64,000 nt of DNA from the NCBI GenBank assembly GCA_965208965.1, contig OZ242384.1, positions 1,302,001 through 1,366,000 on the forward strand, read 5' to 3'. How positions within the stretch are numbered: the stretch's first letter is position 1; every line of letters begins with the position of its first letter. The notes below the pieces were generated by a model. The model was not told where the DNA came from. It was given only the letters and a program-made list of their open reading frames with translations, and made no database searches. The position numbers and the translations under genes were made by a program. This document shows positions 18,165 through 26,311 of the stretch, piece by piece. Source of the stretch: Bin5 sp965208965 (GTDB lineage: Bacteria > Chloroflexota > Anaerolineae > Caldilineales > Caldilineaceae).

Positions 18165-19055
18165 ATGACAGACGCTTTCGATTTCACTCGCTACCTGGCC
18201 GCCAAGCGCACCGTAGACGACCGCGCGCTCAACCGGCATGTCTGGCAGACGCTGGCGGATGCAGTAAGTGACGAGCTGCCGCGGGATCGCCCTTTGCGCG
18301 CCCTGAAGGTAGGCGCGGGGATCGGCACGATGGTCGAGCGTTGTGTCGAGTGGGGGCTGTTTGCTGGCTCAGGTTTTGGCGTCAGTTACACTGCCATCGA
18401 CAGCGATGAGGGCAATATCGAGGTGGCGCGGCGGCGGTTGGCGCATCTGACGTCGAGCGAGGAAACGGGGTTGCGGGTACAGTTGGAGACGGCCAACCTG
18501 TATGAGTTCGCGGCCCGGCGGGAAAACCGGCATCGCTTCGATCTGATCATCGCCCACGCCCTACTTGATCTGCTCCACCTGCCGGCGGCGCTGCCCGTTC
18601 TGTTGCAGATGGGGCGTCCCGCCGGCCTCTTCTATTTCAGCATCAACTTCGACGGCGCAACGCTCTTTCTACCGGAGGTCGACCCGGAACTGGATGGCCG
18701 GATCGAGGCGCTCTATCACCGCTCGATGGATACGCGTATCACAGATGGGCAGCCCTCCGGCGACAGCCGCACCGGACGCAGGCTGTTCCACGCGTTGCGG
18801 GCATGCGGGGCGGAGGTGCTGGCGGCCGGCAGTTCGGATTGGGTCGTGCATGCAGTGGGTGGGGATTATCCGGCTGATGAGGCCTATTTTCTCGGTTGTA
18901 TCCTGCACTTTGTGGAATCGACGTTGCGGGGGCATCCGGAATTGGACGGTGACGAATTCGAGGAATGGCTCGCCTTGCGCCGGGGGCAGATTGCCGACGG
19001 CGAGATGGTGTATGTGGCGCATCAGTTGGACTATTGTGGGCGTATGGGTGGGTGA
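18165..19055 (+). CDS. SAM-dependent methyltransferase-like protein
   Basis: A class I (Rossmann-like) methyltransferase of 296 aa. Motif I is LKVGAGIGTMVERCVEWGL, a variant of the usual E/D-x-G-x-G-x-G; motif II is the acidic YTAIDSDEGNIEVARRRL. A motif like FDLIIAHALLDLLHLPAALPVLLQM follows, and the protein ends in a helical region. It starts 16 nt after the glycosyltransferase stop and is the last gene of the ribA-ribD run; the next gene is on the opposite strand. It probably methylates the glycosylated or unglycosylated product of the cluster. Substrate unknown; fold assignment is secure. Confidence 0.75.
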   Translation: MTDAFDFTRYLAAKRTVDDRALNRHVWQTLADAVSDELPRDRPLRALKVGAGIGTMVERCVEWGLFAGSGFGVSYTAIDSDEGNIEVARRRLAHLTSSEETGLRVQLETANLYEFAARRENRHRFDLIIAHALLDLLHLPAALPVLLQMGRPAGLFYFSINFDGATLFLPEVDPELDGRIEALYHRSMDTRITDGQPSGDSRTGRRLFHALRACGAEVLAAGSSDWVVHAVGGDYPADEAYFLGCILHFVESTLRGHPELDGDEFEEWLALRRGQIADGEMVYVAHQLDYCGRMGG

Positions 19056-19058
19056 GGG

Positions 19059-19961
19059 TTATTCGTCTTCAAAGTAGGCGGTGTCGATGCGTTTCAGTTC
19101 GTAGGAGGCCTCGGTGATGACGCCGACATTGTAGTCAAGCATGTATTCGGCAAGTTGGCGGCCATCGATAAGGATGATCTTTGTGCCAACGGTCCTCACA
19201 TAATCGCGAGCGTCTTGAGTGAAGGACGAAGTGGTGATGAACACGCCTTTTGCATCTCTCTGACCAGCCAAAGCTCCAACAAAGTCACGGACCTGAGGGC
19301 TGCCAACGGGACTCTCCCAGCGTTTGGCCTGAATGTAGATCACATCAAGACCAAGCCGGTCCTCATTGATAATTCCGTCGATACCACCGTCGCCCGAGCC
19401 ACCGACCGCGTTGCCGGCCTCCTCCCAAGATCCACCGTAACCCATGCCGACCAAGACATCTACGACGAGGCGTTCGAAAAATTCTGCAGAACACTTACGA
19501 ACTTGCTCAAGAATTTCATTCGCAAGATAGGTTCGAATCGTATCATATGCTGCTTTCAGATTTTCCTCTGGCGTATCTTCATTCGGTTTATCCGAAGGCT
19601 TGTTCTTGGATTCGGTAGCATCCTCCTTGAGTACATTCCGGTACTCCTCAAATTGATTCAAAAACGTTTTGTCTATGCGGTCAGGATTGTCGGCCAATAC
19701 TTTGCGACCGCGTTCAGTAATGTGAGAACCTCCTCCATCCATATATCCTAGGAGGCCAGCGTTTCTCAACTCCATTCGTGTCCAGCTGATTCTACCGGCA
19801 AGCCTGTTCCTGCCGCTAGAAGTACGTTCATTTATTTCAGTTGCCGTCAATTCGAAGTGATGCGCGAGGTGGTCAATTAGCGCGGAAGCGTCGTGTCGCT
19901 CTCCGTCATTCAACAACCTGAGTATTGGTAACGTGAGATCATACATAGTGGATATCGGCAT
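19059..19961 (-). CDS. Mrr-family restriction endonuclease
   Basis: Type IV-like restriction enzyme of 300 aa that would cleave DNA carrying foreign modification. The N-terminal winged-helix Mrr_N-type domain (about 1-90; LPILRLLNDGERHDASALIDHLAHHF, TERGRKVL) is joined by a charged linker to a PD-(D/E)xK Mrr_cat domain (about 150-270): AEFFERLVVDVLVGMGYGG, GDGGIDGII (catalytic Asp), VIYIQAKRW (Q-x-K) and FVGALAGQRDAKGVFITTSSFTQDA. All catalytic elements are visible. It is convergent with the methyltransferase gene (4 bp apart) and stands at the edge of a small toxin-antitoxin patch. Confidence 0.9.
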   Translation of the reverse strand: MPISTMYDLTLPILRLLNDGERHDASALIDHLAHHFELTATEINERTSSGRNRLAGRISWTRMELRNAGLLGYMDGGGSHITERGRKVLADNPDRIDKTFLNQFEEYRNVLKEDATESKNKPSDKPNEDTPEENLKAAYDTIRTYLANEILEQVRKCSAEFFERLVVDVLVGMGYGGSWEEAGNAVGGSGDGGIDGIINEDRLGLDVIYIQAKRWESPVGSPQVRDFVGALAGQRDAKGVFITTSSFTQDARDYVRTVGTKIILIDGRQLAEYMLDYNVGVITEASYELKRIDTAYFEDE

Positions 19962-20007
19962 TCTTATCTCCGGGGCAAGGTACTGGCTCCAATCTACTTT
20001 CTCTCTC

Positions 20008-20436
20008 TCAAACAGCAGTCACTTCGACCATTAAACTGCGCCCAACCGCTCTGAGCGCCTTCTGCACCTGAGCGATGGGAGAATTGCGCTCCGGGTCAAT
20101 TAGCTTCTGCACAGCCGATTCGCTGCTCCTCAGTCGTTTGGCAAGCTCGCAATTGCTGATACGCTGCTCGCGCATGGCAGAATAGAGTGCAAGTTTGGCC
20201 GCGAGCACGGCTGGTACTGCGACAAGCTCTTGGCTGGTGCCCGGCTGGCTAGGTGTGGGGATTGCCCACTGTGCGTGGACATATCCCACCAAGGCTGTAG
20301 CGAGAGCGTCTTCTGCCATTGTTAGCGCTTCGGTCCGGTCTTTGCCGCCCGTGATAGCTTCTGGAACATCGGAGAAAACGGCCATAAGTCCTCCATCTTC
20401 GTCAGGGGTGAGTTCACACGGGTATGCATAGATCAT
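20008..20436 (-). CDS. HicB-like antitoxin with C-terminal HTH (orphan)
   Basis: A 142-aa protein. The N-terminal partial RNase-H-like fold of HicB (MIYAYPCELTPDEDGGLMAVFSDVPEAITGG, then EALTMAEDALATALVGYV) is followed by a DNA-binding helix-turn-helix (NCELAKRLRSSESAVQKLIDPE). The chosen start at 20436 gives the canonical HicB N-terminus; starts at 20466 or 20526 would add a non-conserved leader. HicB neutralises HicA mRNA nucleases and represses its operon. No HicA-like frame is visible on either side, so it is an orphan antitoxin or a stand-alone regulator. Confidence 0.8.
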   Translation of the reverse strand: MIYAYPCELTPDEDGGLMAVFSDVPEAITGGKDRTEALTMAEDALATALVGYVHAQWAIPTPSQPGTSQELVAVPAVLAAKLALYSAMREQRISNCELAKRLRSSESAVQKLIDPERNSPIAQVQKALRAVGRSLMVEVTAV

Positions 20437-20558
20437 AGTTCGCCTAACAGCAAACAAGCTGTTCATGGTTTCATGGTAGCGTTTAACTATGCGAGCAGCA
20501 AGAATGGATGAAAATTGAAGCCACACTTGGTAGTCTAGGAGTTTGCGTTCATGTCAGA

Positions 20559-20577
20559 ATCATGCTACTATCATGAT
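20559..20577. promoter_or_regulatory. Candidate operator of the FitA/VapC operon
   Basis: ATCATG (20559-20564) and CATGAT (20572-20577) form a perfect inverted repeat with a 7-nt spacer, ending immediately before the antitoxin ATG. Such a site fits autorepression by a ribbon-helix-helix antitoxin. Confidence 0.45.
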
Positions 20578-20826
20578 ATGGCTAATCTACAGATCAAGAA
20601 CATGCCGGATACTCTTCATGAGCGACTGCGCCACCATGCGCGTGAGAACAACAGCACAATGAGCGCGGTGGCGCTCACCGCTATAGAGCGGGAGTTGGCG
20701 CGCTGGGAGTGGCGGAGGCGTCTGGCTCAACGTCCCGAGACCGACCTTGGCGTAGAGGCGACAAGGTTGCTCATGGAAGAACGTGCGCGTCGTGAAAGGG
20801 ACCTCGGTGACGGGATTCGTCCTTGA
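20578..20826 (+). CDS. FitA-like ribbon-helix-helix antitoxin
   Basis: An 82-aa protein starting MANLQIKNMPDTLHERLRHHARENN, the typical FitA/VapB-type RHH domain (beta strand LQIKNMP, then two helices ending MSAVALTAIERELAR), with a C-terminal toxin-binding tail rich in Arg and Glu. The ATG at 20578 is preferred over an upstream one at 20551 because it begins exactly at the conserved domain. The reading frame overlaps the downstream PIN toxin gene by about 20 nt. It should bind DNA at the inverted repeat before its start and inhibit the toxin. Confidence 0.85.
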   Translation: MANLQIKNMPDTLHERLRHHARENNSTMSAVALTAIERELARWEWRRRLAQRPETDLGVEATRLLMEERARRERDLGDGIRP

Positions 20827-21208
20827 CGCCTCCGTCGCGGTCGAGTATCTCTTGAGAACACCCCTTGGCCTGACGGTATCTGACATGATCGAGGATGCCT
20901 CATTGGTTGCGCCCGAGTTAATGGACGTTGAGGTGCTGTCAGTTTTGCGCCGCGCGGTGCTAAGCGGACGCCTTTCTGAGATACGGGCACTGATGGCCAT
21001 AGAGGATTTGGCTCATTGGCCGGTGGACCGCATTTCACACCAGGCGCTCGTTCGAATGGCGTGGCGATACCACCGAAATGTCAGTGCCTATGACGCTGTC
21101 TATCTTTCGGTCGCTCGCGTCCACGGCTTCCCTTTACTTACTACCGACAGTCGGCTTTCGCGGGCCCCAGGTTTGGACGTGGTTGTACTGAACATGCATA
21201 GGGGATGA
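20807..21208 (+). CDS. VapC-type PIN-domain toxin
   Basis: A PIN-domain ribonuclease toxin of 133 aa. Acidic metal ligands are in TGFVLDASVAVEYLL (first Asp), APELMDVEVLSVL (Glu), NVSAYDAVYLSVA (Asp) and LLTTDSRLSRA (last Asp), so the active site appears complete. The GTG at 20807, preceded by AAAGGG, gives the usual VapC N-terminus; GTG at 20783 would add eight residues. It overlaps the antitoxin gene, as in standard fitAB/vapBC operons. The expected activity is cleavage of specific tRNA or rRNA when not held by the antitoxin. Confidence 0.88.
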   Translation: MTGFVLDASVAVEYLLRTPLGLTVSDMIEDASLVAPELMDVEVLSVLRRAVLSGRLSEIRALMAIEDLAHWPVDRISHQALVRMAWRYHRNVSAYDAVYLSVARVHGFPLLTTDSRLSRAPGLDVVVLNMHRG

Positions 21209-21233
21209 CCCAAAGACCGGTCACTTTCGTGCG

Positions 21234-21323
21234 TCAGTACACCTGCGGTCTCCAGTAGGAAAAAGGGGAACGATACAATTCGAACCTCCCCCCGAGTGCC
21301 AGTTCGAGAACGGAGGCGCTCAT
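21234..21323 (-). pseudogene. Truncated second gene of an RHH antitoxin operon
   Basis: A 29-codon frame begins with an ATGA overlap of the RHH antitoxin stop codon, exactly where a toxin gene would start. It reads MSASVLELALGGRFELYRSP and stops at 21234. The overlap is operon-like but the product is too short for any toxin family. I read it as a toxin gene that lost its body; chance is possible. Confidence 0.35.
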
Positions 21324-21577
21324 GCCCGCGATGATTTCATGTCAGCCCGGTATTCTTCCACCAAGCAGCTGACATCCTCAGAATTGATCGTCAGATCACG
21401 TGTCCGTTGTTCGCCGTAGCGGAGAAGTTGTCGCCACTCCTTCTCGTCCATGTAAAGAGACAGAGCTTCGCACAGAAGCGCGCTGCGGGAACGGCCTTCT
21501 TGCTTCGCCACCTCTTCTACCCGGTCGGCCATCTCGATTGGCAGAGTAAAGGCGATAATCCTGGTTGTTCTCGGCAT
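21320..21577 (-). CDS. CopG-like ribbon-helix-helix protein (probable antitoxin)
   Basis: An 85-aa protein beginning MPRTTRIIAFTLPIEMADRVEEVAKQEGRSRSALLCEALSLYM, a classic RHH_1/CopG domain, with a charged tail (RRLLRYGEQRT-like, then EDVSCLVEEYR). The ATG at 21577 follows GAGAGG on the minus strand; an in-frame GTG two codons earlier is possible. The tail resembles antitoxins that pair with MazF- or PIN-type toxins, but the adjacent coupled frame is truncated. It may persist as a solitary regulator. Confidence 0.75.
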   Translation of the reverse strand: MPRTTRIIAFTLPIEMADRVEEVAKQEGRSRSALLCEALSLYMDEKEWRQLLRYGEQRTRDLTINSEDVSCLVEEYRADMKSSRA

Positions 21578-21632
21578 ATGCACCTCTCATTCCTGTATCA
21601 CATCAAGACTTTGCAACTGTGATAACCTCCTG

Positions 21633-22793
21633 TCAACTATCACCATCCTCCGCACACTCCCCATCCATGAACTCCACAATCTCATCGACAATGTCATACG
21701 CGGCGCGGGGAAGGCCCAACTCGCGGGCGCGGGCCGACATCTGAGCCAGCTGACTGCCGCCGGCCCAGTCATTGACAATCGCGGCGATGCCGTCGGGTGA
21801 GTCGCAATAGGCGCCGACGCCGTTTTCCACCACATACGCCACGTTACCCTCTTCCTGCCCGGGAATAAATCCGCTCAAAAGGATGGGAAGCCCGCAGATC
21901 AGCGCTTCGGCGATTGTGCCCGGCCCGGCCTTGGTGATCACGCAGTCGCTGGCGACCATCCATTCCTGCACATTGTCCACAAAGCCGCACACCTGCACCG
22001 GAATCGACCAGTCTGACCGTTGCAAAGACTGGCGCAGACGCTTGTTGCGGCCGCAGATGACGACCAGCTGCGCGGCCGTCCCCGTCTCCGTCAGAAGGCG
22101 TGCAACCGCATGCGCAGTCGCCGCAACCGGGCCCATGCCCTCGCCCCCGCCGAGCAGTAGCACGGTAAAAGCGGTGTCTGCCAGCCCCAACCGGGCGCGC
22201 GCCGTCTCCTTTTCCGGCAGAGCGCCGGCAAAGGGGGCCCGTACGGGCAAACCGAGCAGACGGACCTGGCCGGCGTGAAGGCCATGCCGGCTGGCTGCCG
22301 CGGCCGCGGGCTCGCTGGCGACAAAACAACGCCCGGCCCGCGCATGAAACCAGCCGTGATGAAACGATGCCAGATCCGTGACGACCGTCATAAAGGGAAC
22401 CGCGGCGCCCTCCTGCTCAAGCAAACGCAAGACGATATGCTGCATGAACGGGTGTACGGATATGATCAGATGCGGACGGTGGGCCTGCAGGACCTTGCGC
22501 AGTTCGCTGCGGCTGATCAGATAGACCAGGCGCAGGGCGGCAGAAAACACCCGCTCGTTTTCGAAAACGGCCCAGAGCAGCTTCCAGAACCAGAGGCCGC
22601 GGGCAACGATCGGGCTGTACAGGCGGGGCATACGGTTGATGGGCCAGGGGGTGTAGTCGGTCCACAGATCGACGATCTCCACTTGAAACCGTCCGGGGTA
22701 GCGAGCGGCGAAGGCGGCCTGCAAGGCCTGGGCGCTGGCACGGTGCCCGCCCCCGGTATCGCTCATCAGAATCAGAATTCGGCTGTCGTTCAT
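21633..22793 (-). CDS. Monogalactosyldiacylglycerol synthase-like glycosyltransferase
   Basis: GT28-type (GT-B) glycosyltransferase of 386 aa. The N-terminus ILILMSDTGGGHRASAQALQAAF is the galactolipid-synthase motif; the C-terminal half has VQVCGFVDNVQEWMVASDCVITKAGPGTIAEALICGLPILL, the donor site shared with MurG and processive diacylglycerol glycosyltransferases. The usual reaction is transfer of galactose or glucose from UDP-sugar to diacylglycerol at the inner membrane face. The ATG at 22793 starts at the conserved domain; starts further up add 20-30 unconserved residues. Consistent with a membrane rich in glycolipids, as in Chloroflexota. Confidence 0.88.
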   Translation of the reverse strand: MNDSRILILMSDTGGGHRASAQALQAAFAARYPGRFQVEIVDLWTDYTPWPINRMPRLYSPIVARGLWFWKLLWAVFENERVFSAALRLVYLISRSELRKVLQAHRPHLIISVHPFMQHIVLRLLEQEGAAVPFMTVVTDLASFHHGWFHARAGRCFVASEPAAAAASRHGLHAGQVRLLGLPVRAPFAGALPEKETARARLGLADTAFTVLLLGGGEGMGPVAATAHAVARLLTETGTAAQLVVICGRNKRLRQSLQRSDWSIPVQVCGFVDNVQEWMVASDCVITKAGPGTIAEALICGLPILLSGFIPGQEEGNVAYVVENGVGAYCDSPDGIAAIVNDWAGGSQLAQMSARARELGLPRAAYDIVDEIVEFMDGECAEDGDS

Positions 22794-22961
22794 ATGATGG
22801 GGAATCTCTGCCTGGCGCTGTAAACCGGACTGCGGGGAAAAGTGCCTCATGACACTGGCAGGGAAACTGTTTCCTGGCGGCAAGGATAGTTCGCCCCGTA
22901 TGGGATTCGATTATACTGTAGACGGTATCACAGAGCCATATCACCCGCTTTCAAAGGCGCT

Positions 22962-23555
22962 ATGAAATCCAAGCTGGCGGTTCTCATTTCGGGCAACGGA
23001 TCGAATCTGCAGGCCATAATCGACGCAGTGGCGTCGGGCAGCCTGGACGTGCAGATTGCGGTCGTTGTCTCCAACCGCAAGAAGGCTTACGGGTTGGAAA
23101 GGGCGCGCCGGGCGCGGATCCCCGACCGTTACTTTACTCTGAAACCCTACCGCGACGCGCAGCGCAGCCGCGCCGAGTACGACGCCGATCTGGCCGCGCT
23201 CGTGAGCGACTACGCGCCGGACTGGGTGGTACTGGCCGGTTGGATGCACATACTCAGCGAGAAATTCCTGGGCCGCTTTCCCAACCGGGTTGTAAATCTG
23301 CACCCGGCTCTGCCCGGGCAGTTTCCCGGCGCGCATGCCATCGACGACGCCCTGGCGGCCTTTGGCCGCGGTGAAATCGACCATACCGGCGTGATGGTCC
23401 ATCTGGTTCCGGATGCACGCGTGGATGAGGGGCCCGTGCTGGCGGAGCAGGCCGTCCCCATCCGACCTGGCGATTCACATGAAACGCTCGCCGAACGCAT
23501 CCACGCGGTGGAGCACCGGCTGCTGGTAGAGACCCTGCGAAAGCTGACCGGATAA
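22962..23555 (+). CDS. purN: Phosphoribosylglycinamide formyltransferase
   Basis: PurN of 197 aa, transferring a formyl group from 10-formyl-THF to GAR in purine synthesis. Characteristic blocks: LAVLISGNGSNLQAII at the N-terminus (phosphate binding), WVVLAGWMHILSEKFL, and the catalytic region NLHPALPGQFPGAHAIDDALAAFGRGEIDHTGVMVHLV containing the Asn-His...Asp set. VDEGPVLAEQAVPI and the C-terminal helix EHRLLVETL complete the fold. Length is standard. It is divergent from the galactolipid-synthase-like gene, with about 170 bp between them. Confidence 0.95.
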   Translation: MKSKLAVLISGNGSNLQAIIDAVASGSLDVQIAVVVSNRKKAYGLERARRARIPDRYFTLKPYRDAQRSRAEYDADLAALVSDYAPDWVVLAGWMHILSEKFLGRFPNRVVNLHPALPGQFPGAHAIDDALAAFGRGEIDHTGVMVHLVPDARVDEGPVLAEQAVPIRPGDSHETLAERIHAVEHRLLVETLRKLTG

Positions 23556-23646
23556 CCGCTGCAGCCAGCAGCAGGGATGGCAAAAGAGAGTTGGCAAGAC
23601 CGCAGACCTGACGGTTTCTGACCGTTTAACCCAGCTTTCGGAGACT

Positions 23647-24681
23647 ATGATGCGACTGGGACTCAACACAGGCTATTCCGGCGGAAAGATTGCCCTGCCG
23701 ATGGAGCTGATCAGCGAGGCGGACCGGCTGGGCTACTACGCGGTGTGGACGGCTGAGGCCTACGGTTCTGACGCGGTAACGCCCCTGGCGTGGATCGGCG
23801 CGCAGACCGAACGGATTCACCTGGGCACGGCGATACTGCAGATGGCGGCCCGCTCGCCGGCGATGACGGCGATGACCGCCATGACGCTGGACCAGCTGTC
23901 AGGCGGGCGCATGCTGCTGGGGCTGGGCGTCTCCGGCCCGCAGGTGGTGGAGGGCTGGCACGGCGTCGGTTATGCTAGGCCCTTGACCCGCACGCGCGAG
24001 TATATCGAGATTGTGCGCCGCATTTTCGCGCGTGATGAGCCCCTGACCTTTGAGGGCGAGTTTTACCAGCTCCCCTACCGCGGCCCTGACTCGTTGGGCC
24101 TGGGCAAACCGCTGAAGAGCATCCTGCACGGGCGGGCAGACCTGCCGGTATATCTGGCTGCGATTGGCCCGCAGAATGTGGAGTTGGCGGCAGAACTGGC
24201 TGACGGCTGGCTGCCAATCTTCTTCGCGCCGGAGCATTACGCCGAGGCGTTCGCAGAGGCGGTGGCTACCGGGCGGACGCGGGCCGGCCGACAGGGCAGG
24301 CAGGACAGGTTCGACATCGCGCCGTCGGCGGCGGTCGTGATAGGTGATGATCTGGCGGGTTGCTGGATGCAACTCAAGCCGATGCTGGCCCTCTACATCG
24401 GTGGGATGGGCAGCAGGGGCAGGAACTTCTACTACAATCTGGCCTGCCGCTACGGTTTTGAAGAGGCGGCTGACAGGATCCAGACGAGCTATCTGGCCGG
24501 CGACCGGGCCGGCGCGGTCCTGGCTGTGCCGGATGCGCTGGTCGATGCGATCGCCCTGTGCGGCAGCCGCGCCCGCATCGCCGACCGTCTACAGCTCTGG
24601 CAGGCGGCGCCGATCACGACTCTGACGGTGATGACCGACAGTATCGAAATTGTGCGAATGATGGCTGAGTTGGTGCTGTAG
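23647..24681 (+). CDS. F420-dependent LLM-class oxidoreductase
   Basis: Luciferase-like TIM-barrel oxidoreductase of 344 aa. Family features include LGLNTGYSG at the start, ADRLGYYAVWTAEAYGSDAVTPLAWIGAQTERI, LGTAILQMAARSP, LSGGRMLLGLGVSGPQVVEGWHG and LPVYLAAIGPQNVELAAELADGWLP. This pattern is typical of F420-dependent members such as methylene-H4MPT reductase-like or glucose-6-phosphate dehydrogenase-like proteins, common in Chloroflexota and actinobacteria. The substrate is not evident. The start could be either of two adjacent ATGs (23647 or 23650). Presence of F420 enzymes is relevant to the RibA-RibD run, since deazaflavins share riboflavin precursors. Confidence 0.85.
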   Translation: MMRLGLNTGYSGGKIALPMELISEADRLGYYAVWTAEAYGSDAVTPLAWIGAQTERIHLGTAILQMAARSPAMTAMTAMTLDQLSGGRMLLGLGVSGPQVVEGWHGVGYARPLTRTREYIEIVRRIFARDEPLTFEGEFYQLPYRGPDSLGLGKPLKSILHGRADLPVYLAAIGPQNVELAAELADGWLPIFFAPEHYAEAFAEAVATGRTRAGRQGRQDRFDIAPSAAVVIGDDLAGCWMQLKPMLALYIGGMGSRGRNFYYNLACRYGFEEAADRIQTSYLAGDRAGAVLAVPDALVDAIALCGSRARIADRLQLWQAAPITTLTVMTDSIEIVRMMAELVL

Positions 24682-24762
24682 AGGAAAAGGGATTCGACAG
24701 TCTGCGCCGTGCGCCCGAGCGGCCCACGGTTCGCTCCCCTCTTACTTTCTCTTCACTATTTG

Positions 24763-26028
24763 TTACTGCACGGCGCCCCGGGCTGCAACCATCGGCGTGG
24801 GCCTCTTCAACGTCCCCCACATGATGAAGACGCCGACAATGGAAAGGGACACGCCCAACGTGAAGAGGCTGGTGTAGCCCCATTTCTCAATGATCTGGCC
24901 GCCGCCGAAGCTCATCAGCGTAAAGCTGAGGCCCATCGCCGCGTTTACCGCTCCGTAGGCCACCGTACGCCAGTGCTTCTCGATCATCTCCATCTGGTAG
25001 ACCTGAAGAGCGGGCATGCGCACGGCCGAAAGGACCATTGAGGCGAATTGGCCGAGCGCGGCGGCAAACCACTGGGGGATGAGGATGAGCGGGACCATGC
25101 TGATGACGCCGCCGACTGTAGTGACCAGGAGCGTCCAGCCGTTGCCGCGGCGGCGGGCGAGCATCGGCAGCAGCATGGGAGCGAAGATGGAAGCGAACTG
25201 ACCCGCGCTGGAAATGATCCCGATCGTAAAGGTGGACAGTTGCAACTCCGTGTCCATAAAAGCGTTGCAGAAGGAGTAACAGGTAGCGCCGGCGGCCTGG
25301 CTGAACCAGACGAACAGGATCAACAGGCTGACGGGGACGACGGGAAAGGAACCAGCCAGAGTTGGTTTCTCTTCGTGTTTGCCGCTCCGCTCTGCGTCGC
25401 CGATGCGCAACAAGGGGATAATGGCCAGCAGCAGAACCGCAGGACTCAGCCAAAGTGCCAGACGATACGGGGCGGGGCTGTCGAGTCCGACGCCGATCAT
25501 GGATGCAATAAGGCCCGGCAGCAGGCCGGCAAAGGGGGTGCCGACGAAGGCGCCAAGGCCGCGTATGACGCCGGTCGCGGCATAGGCGCTGTTGCGGTTT
25601 CTGTCAGAGGTCAGCCCCATGAGGGCAGGCACCATGTTGATGCTGAAGAGGGCGTAGCCGCCGGAGACAACCATCATCGAGAAGACAGGCCAGTAGTAGC
25701 GGAAGATCACCGGCACCGATTCGGTCAGCGGCAGCATCGCCATGCCCAGGACGGTCACGACGATGCCGAGGCGCATCGCGCGTGTCAAACCGAGCCGGCT
25801 TCCCAGGATGCCGGCGGGCAGACTCATCACCATGTAGCTCAATGCGCTGGCTGAGTTAAACACGCCAAAAAAGACCATGCCATAACCCAGGCGCAGGACG
25901 TAGAAGGTCTTCAGAAAGGTCTGGATGCCGAAAAAGCTGACCGCCACAAGTCCGACGACAATCAGAAGCATATTGACATCATGATGGAAGCGGGGGCGGT
26001 CTCTCCACAGAGACAGGAGTTTCGTCAT
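24763..26028 (-). CDS. Major facilitator superfamily transporter
   Basis: A polytopic membrane protein of 421 aa with about 12 hydrophobic segments, e.g. MLLIVVGLVAVSFFGIQ, YMVMSLPAGILGSRLGL (loop with the MFS motif-A-like G-x-L-x-x-R) and LTLLVTTVGGVISMVPLIL. An Arg/Lys-rich cytoplasmic loop lies in the middle (RIGDAERSGKHEEKP). No substrate-specific signature is recognised. It is preceded by dispersed-repeat DNA at 26163-26273, which may include its promoter, and faces the LLM gene tail to tail. Confidence 0.8.
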   Translation of the reverse strand: MTKLLSLWRDRPRFHHDVNMLLIVVGLVAVSFFGIQTFLKTFYVLRLGYGMVFFGVFNSASALSYMVMSLPAGILGSRLGLTRAMRLGIVVTVLGMAMLPLTESVPVIFRYYWPVFSMMVVSGGYALFSINMVPALMGLTSDRNRNSAYAATGVIRGLGAFVGTPFAGLLPGLIASMIGVGLDSPAPYRLALWLSPAVLLLAIIPLLRIGDAERSGKHEEKPTLAGSFPVVPVSLLILFVWFSQAAGATCYSFCNAFMDTELQLSTFTIGIISSAGQFASIFAPMLLPMLARRRGNGWTLLVTTVGGVISMVPLILIPQWFAAALGQFASMVLSAVRMPALQVYQMEMIEKHWRTVAYGAVNAAMGLSFTLMSFGGGQIIEKWGYTSLFTLGVSLSIVGVFIMWGTLKRPTPMVAARGAVQ

Positions 26029-26162
26029 GGGAGCACTGTTTCGGCTGAAAAACTGAATCGGTTCAGAAGTCTGTGTCAGACCAGTATGTTACACCAGGAA
26101 CGGGTTGAAGGGAAACCTGAAATGGGCGCGGGCTGTGTGTTGAAATGGAACGCTCTGCGGAC

Positions 26163-26273
26163 CGATCTGCGGGCAGTTACACTGGTATTCAGAGCAGTCT
26201 CTTTCGGCGAACGAGCGTGCGTTTGCTTTGCGTAGCGTCCTGGGCAATATGGGTACGATCCGTCTACGAAATC
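26163..26273 (+). repeat. Dispersed intergenic repeat, copy 2
   Basis: GTTACACTGGT (26176-26186) and CTGGGCAATATGGGTACGAT plus CCGTCTACGA (26240-26269) match the ends of the copy at 254-363 at almost equal spacing. The copy lies upstream of the MFS gene, but in opposite orientation relative to that gene than copy 1 is to the efflux operon. Confidence 0.5.
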
Positions 26274-26311
26274 GCGCATTGTGAGGCGCAGAGGAATGGC
26301 CCTGATTGCGC

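Noticed and set aside
22881..22960. Possible riboswitch upstream of purN
   Set aside because: The divergent gap is short and I see no purine- or PRPP-riboswitch core.
25048..25854. 268-codon hydrophilic plus-strand open frame
   Set aside because: Antisense of the MFS transporter; the minus strand shows the membrane helices.
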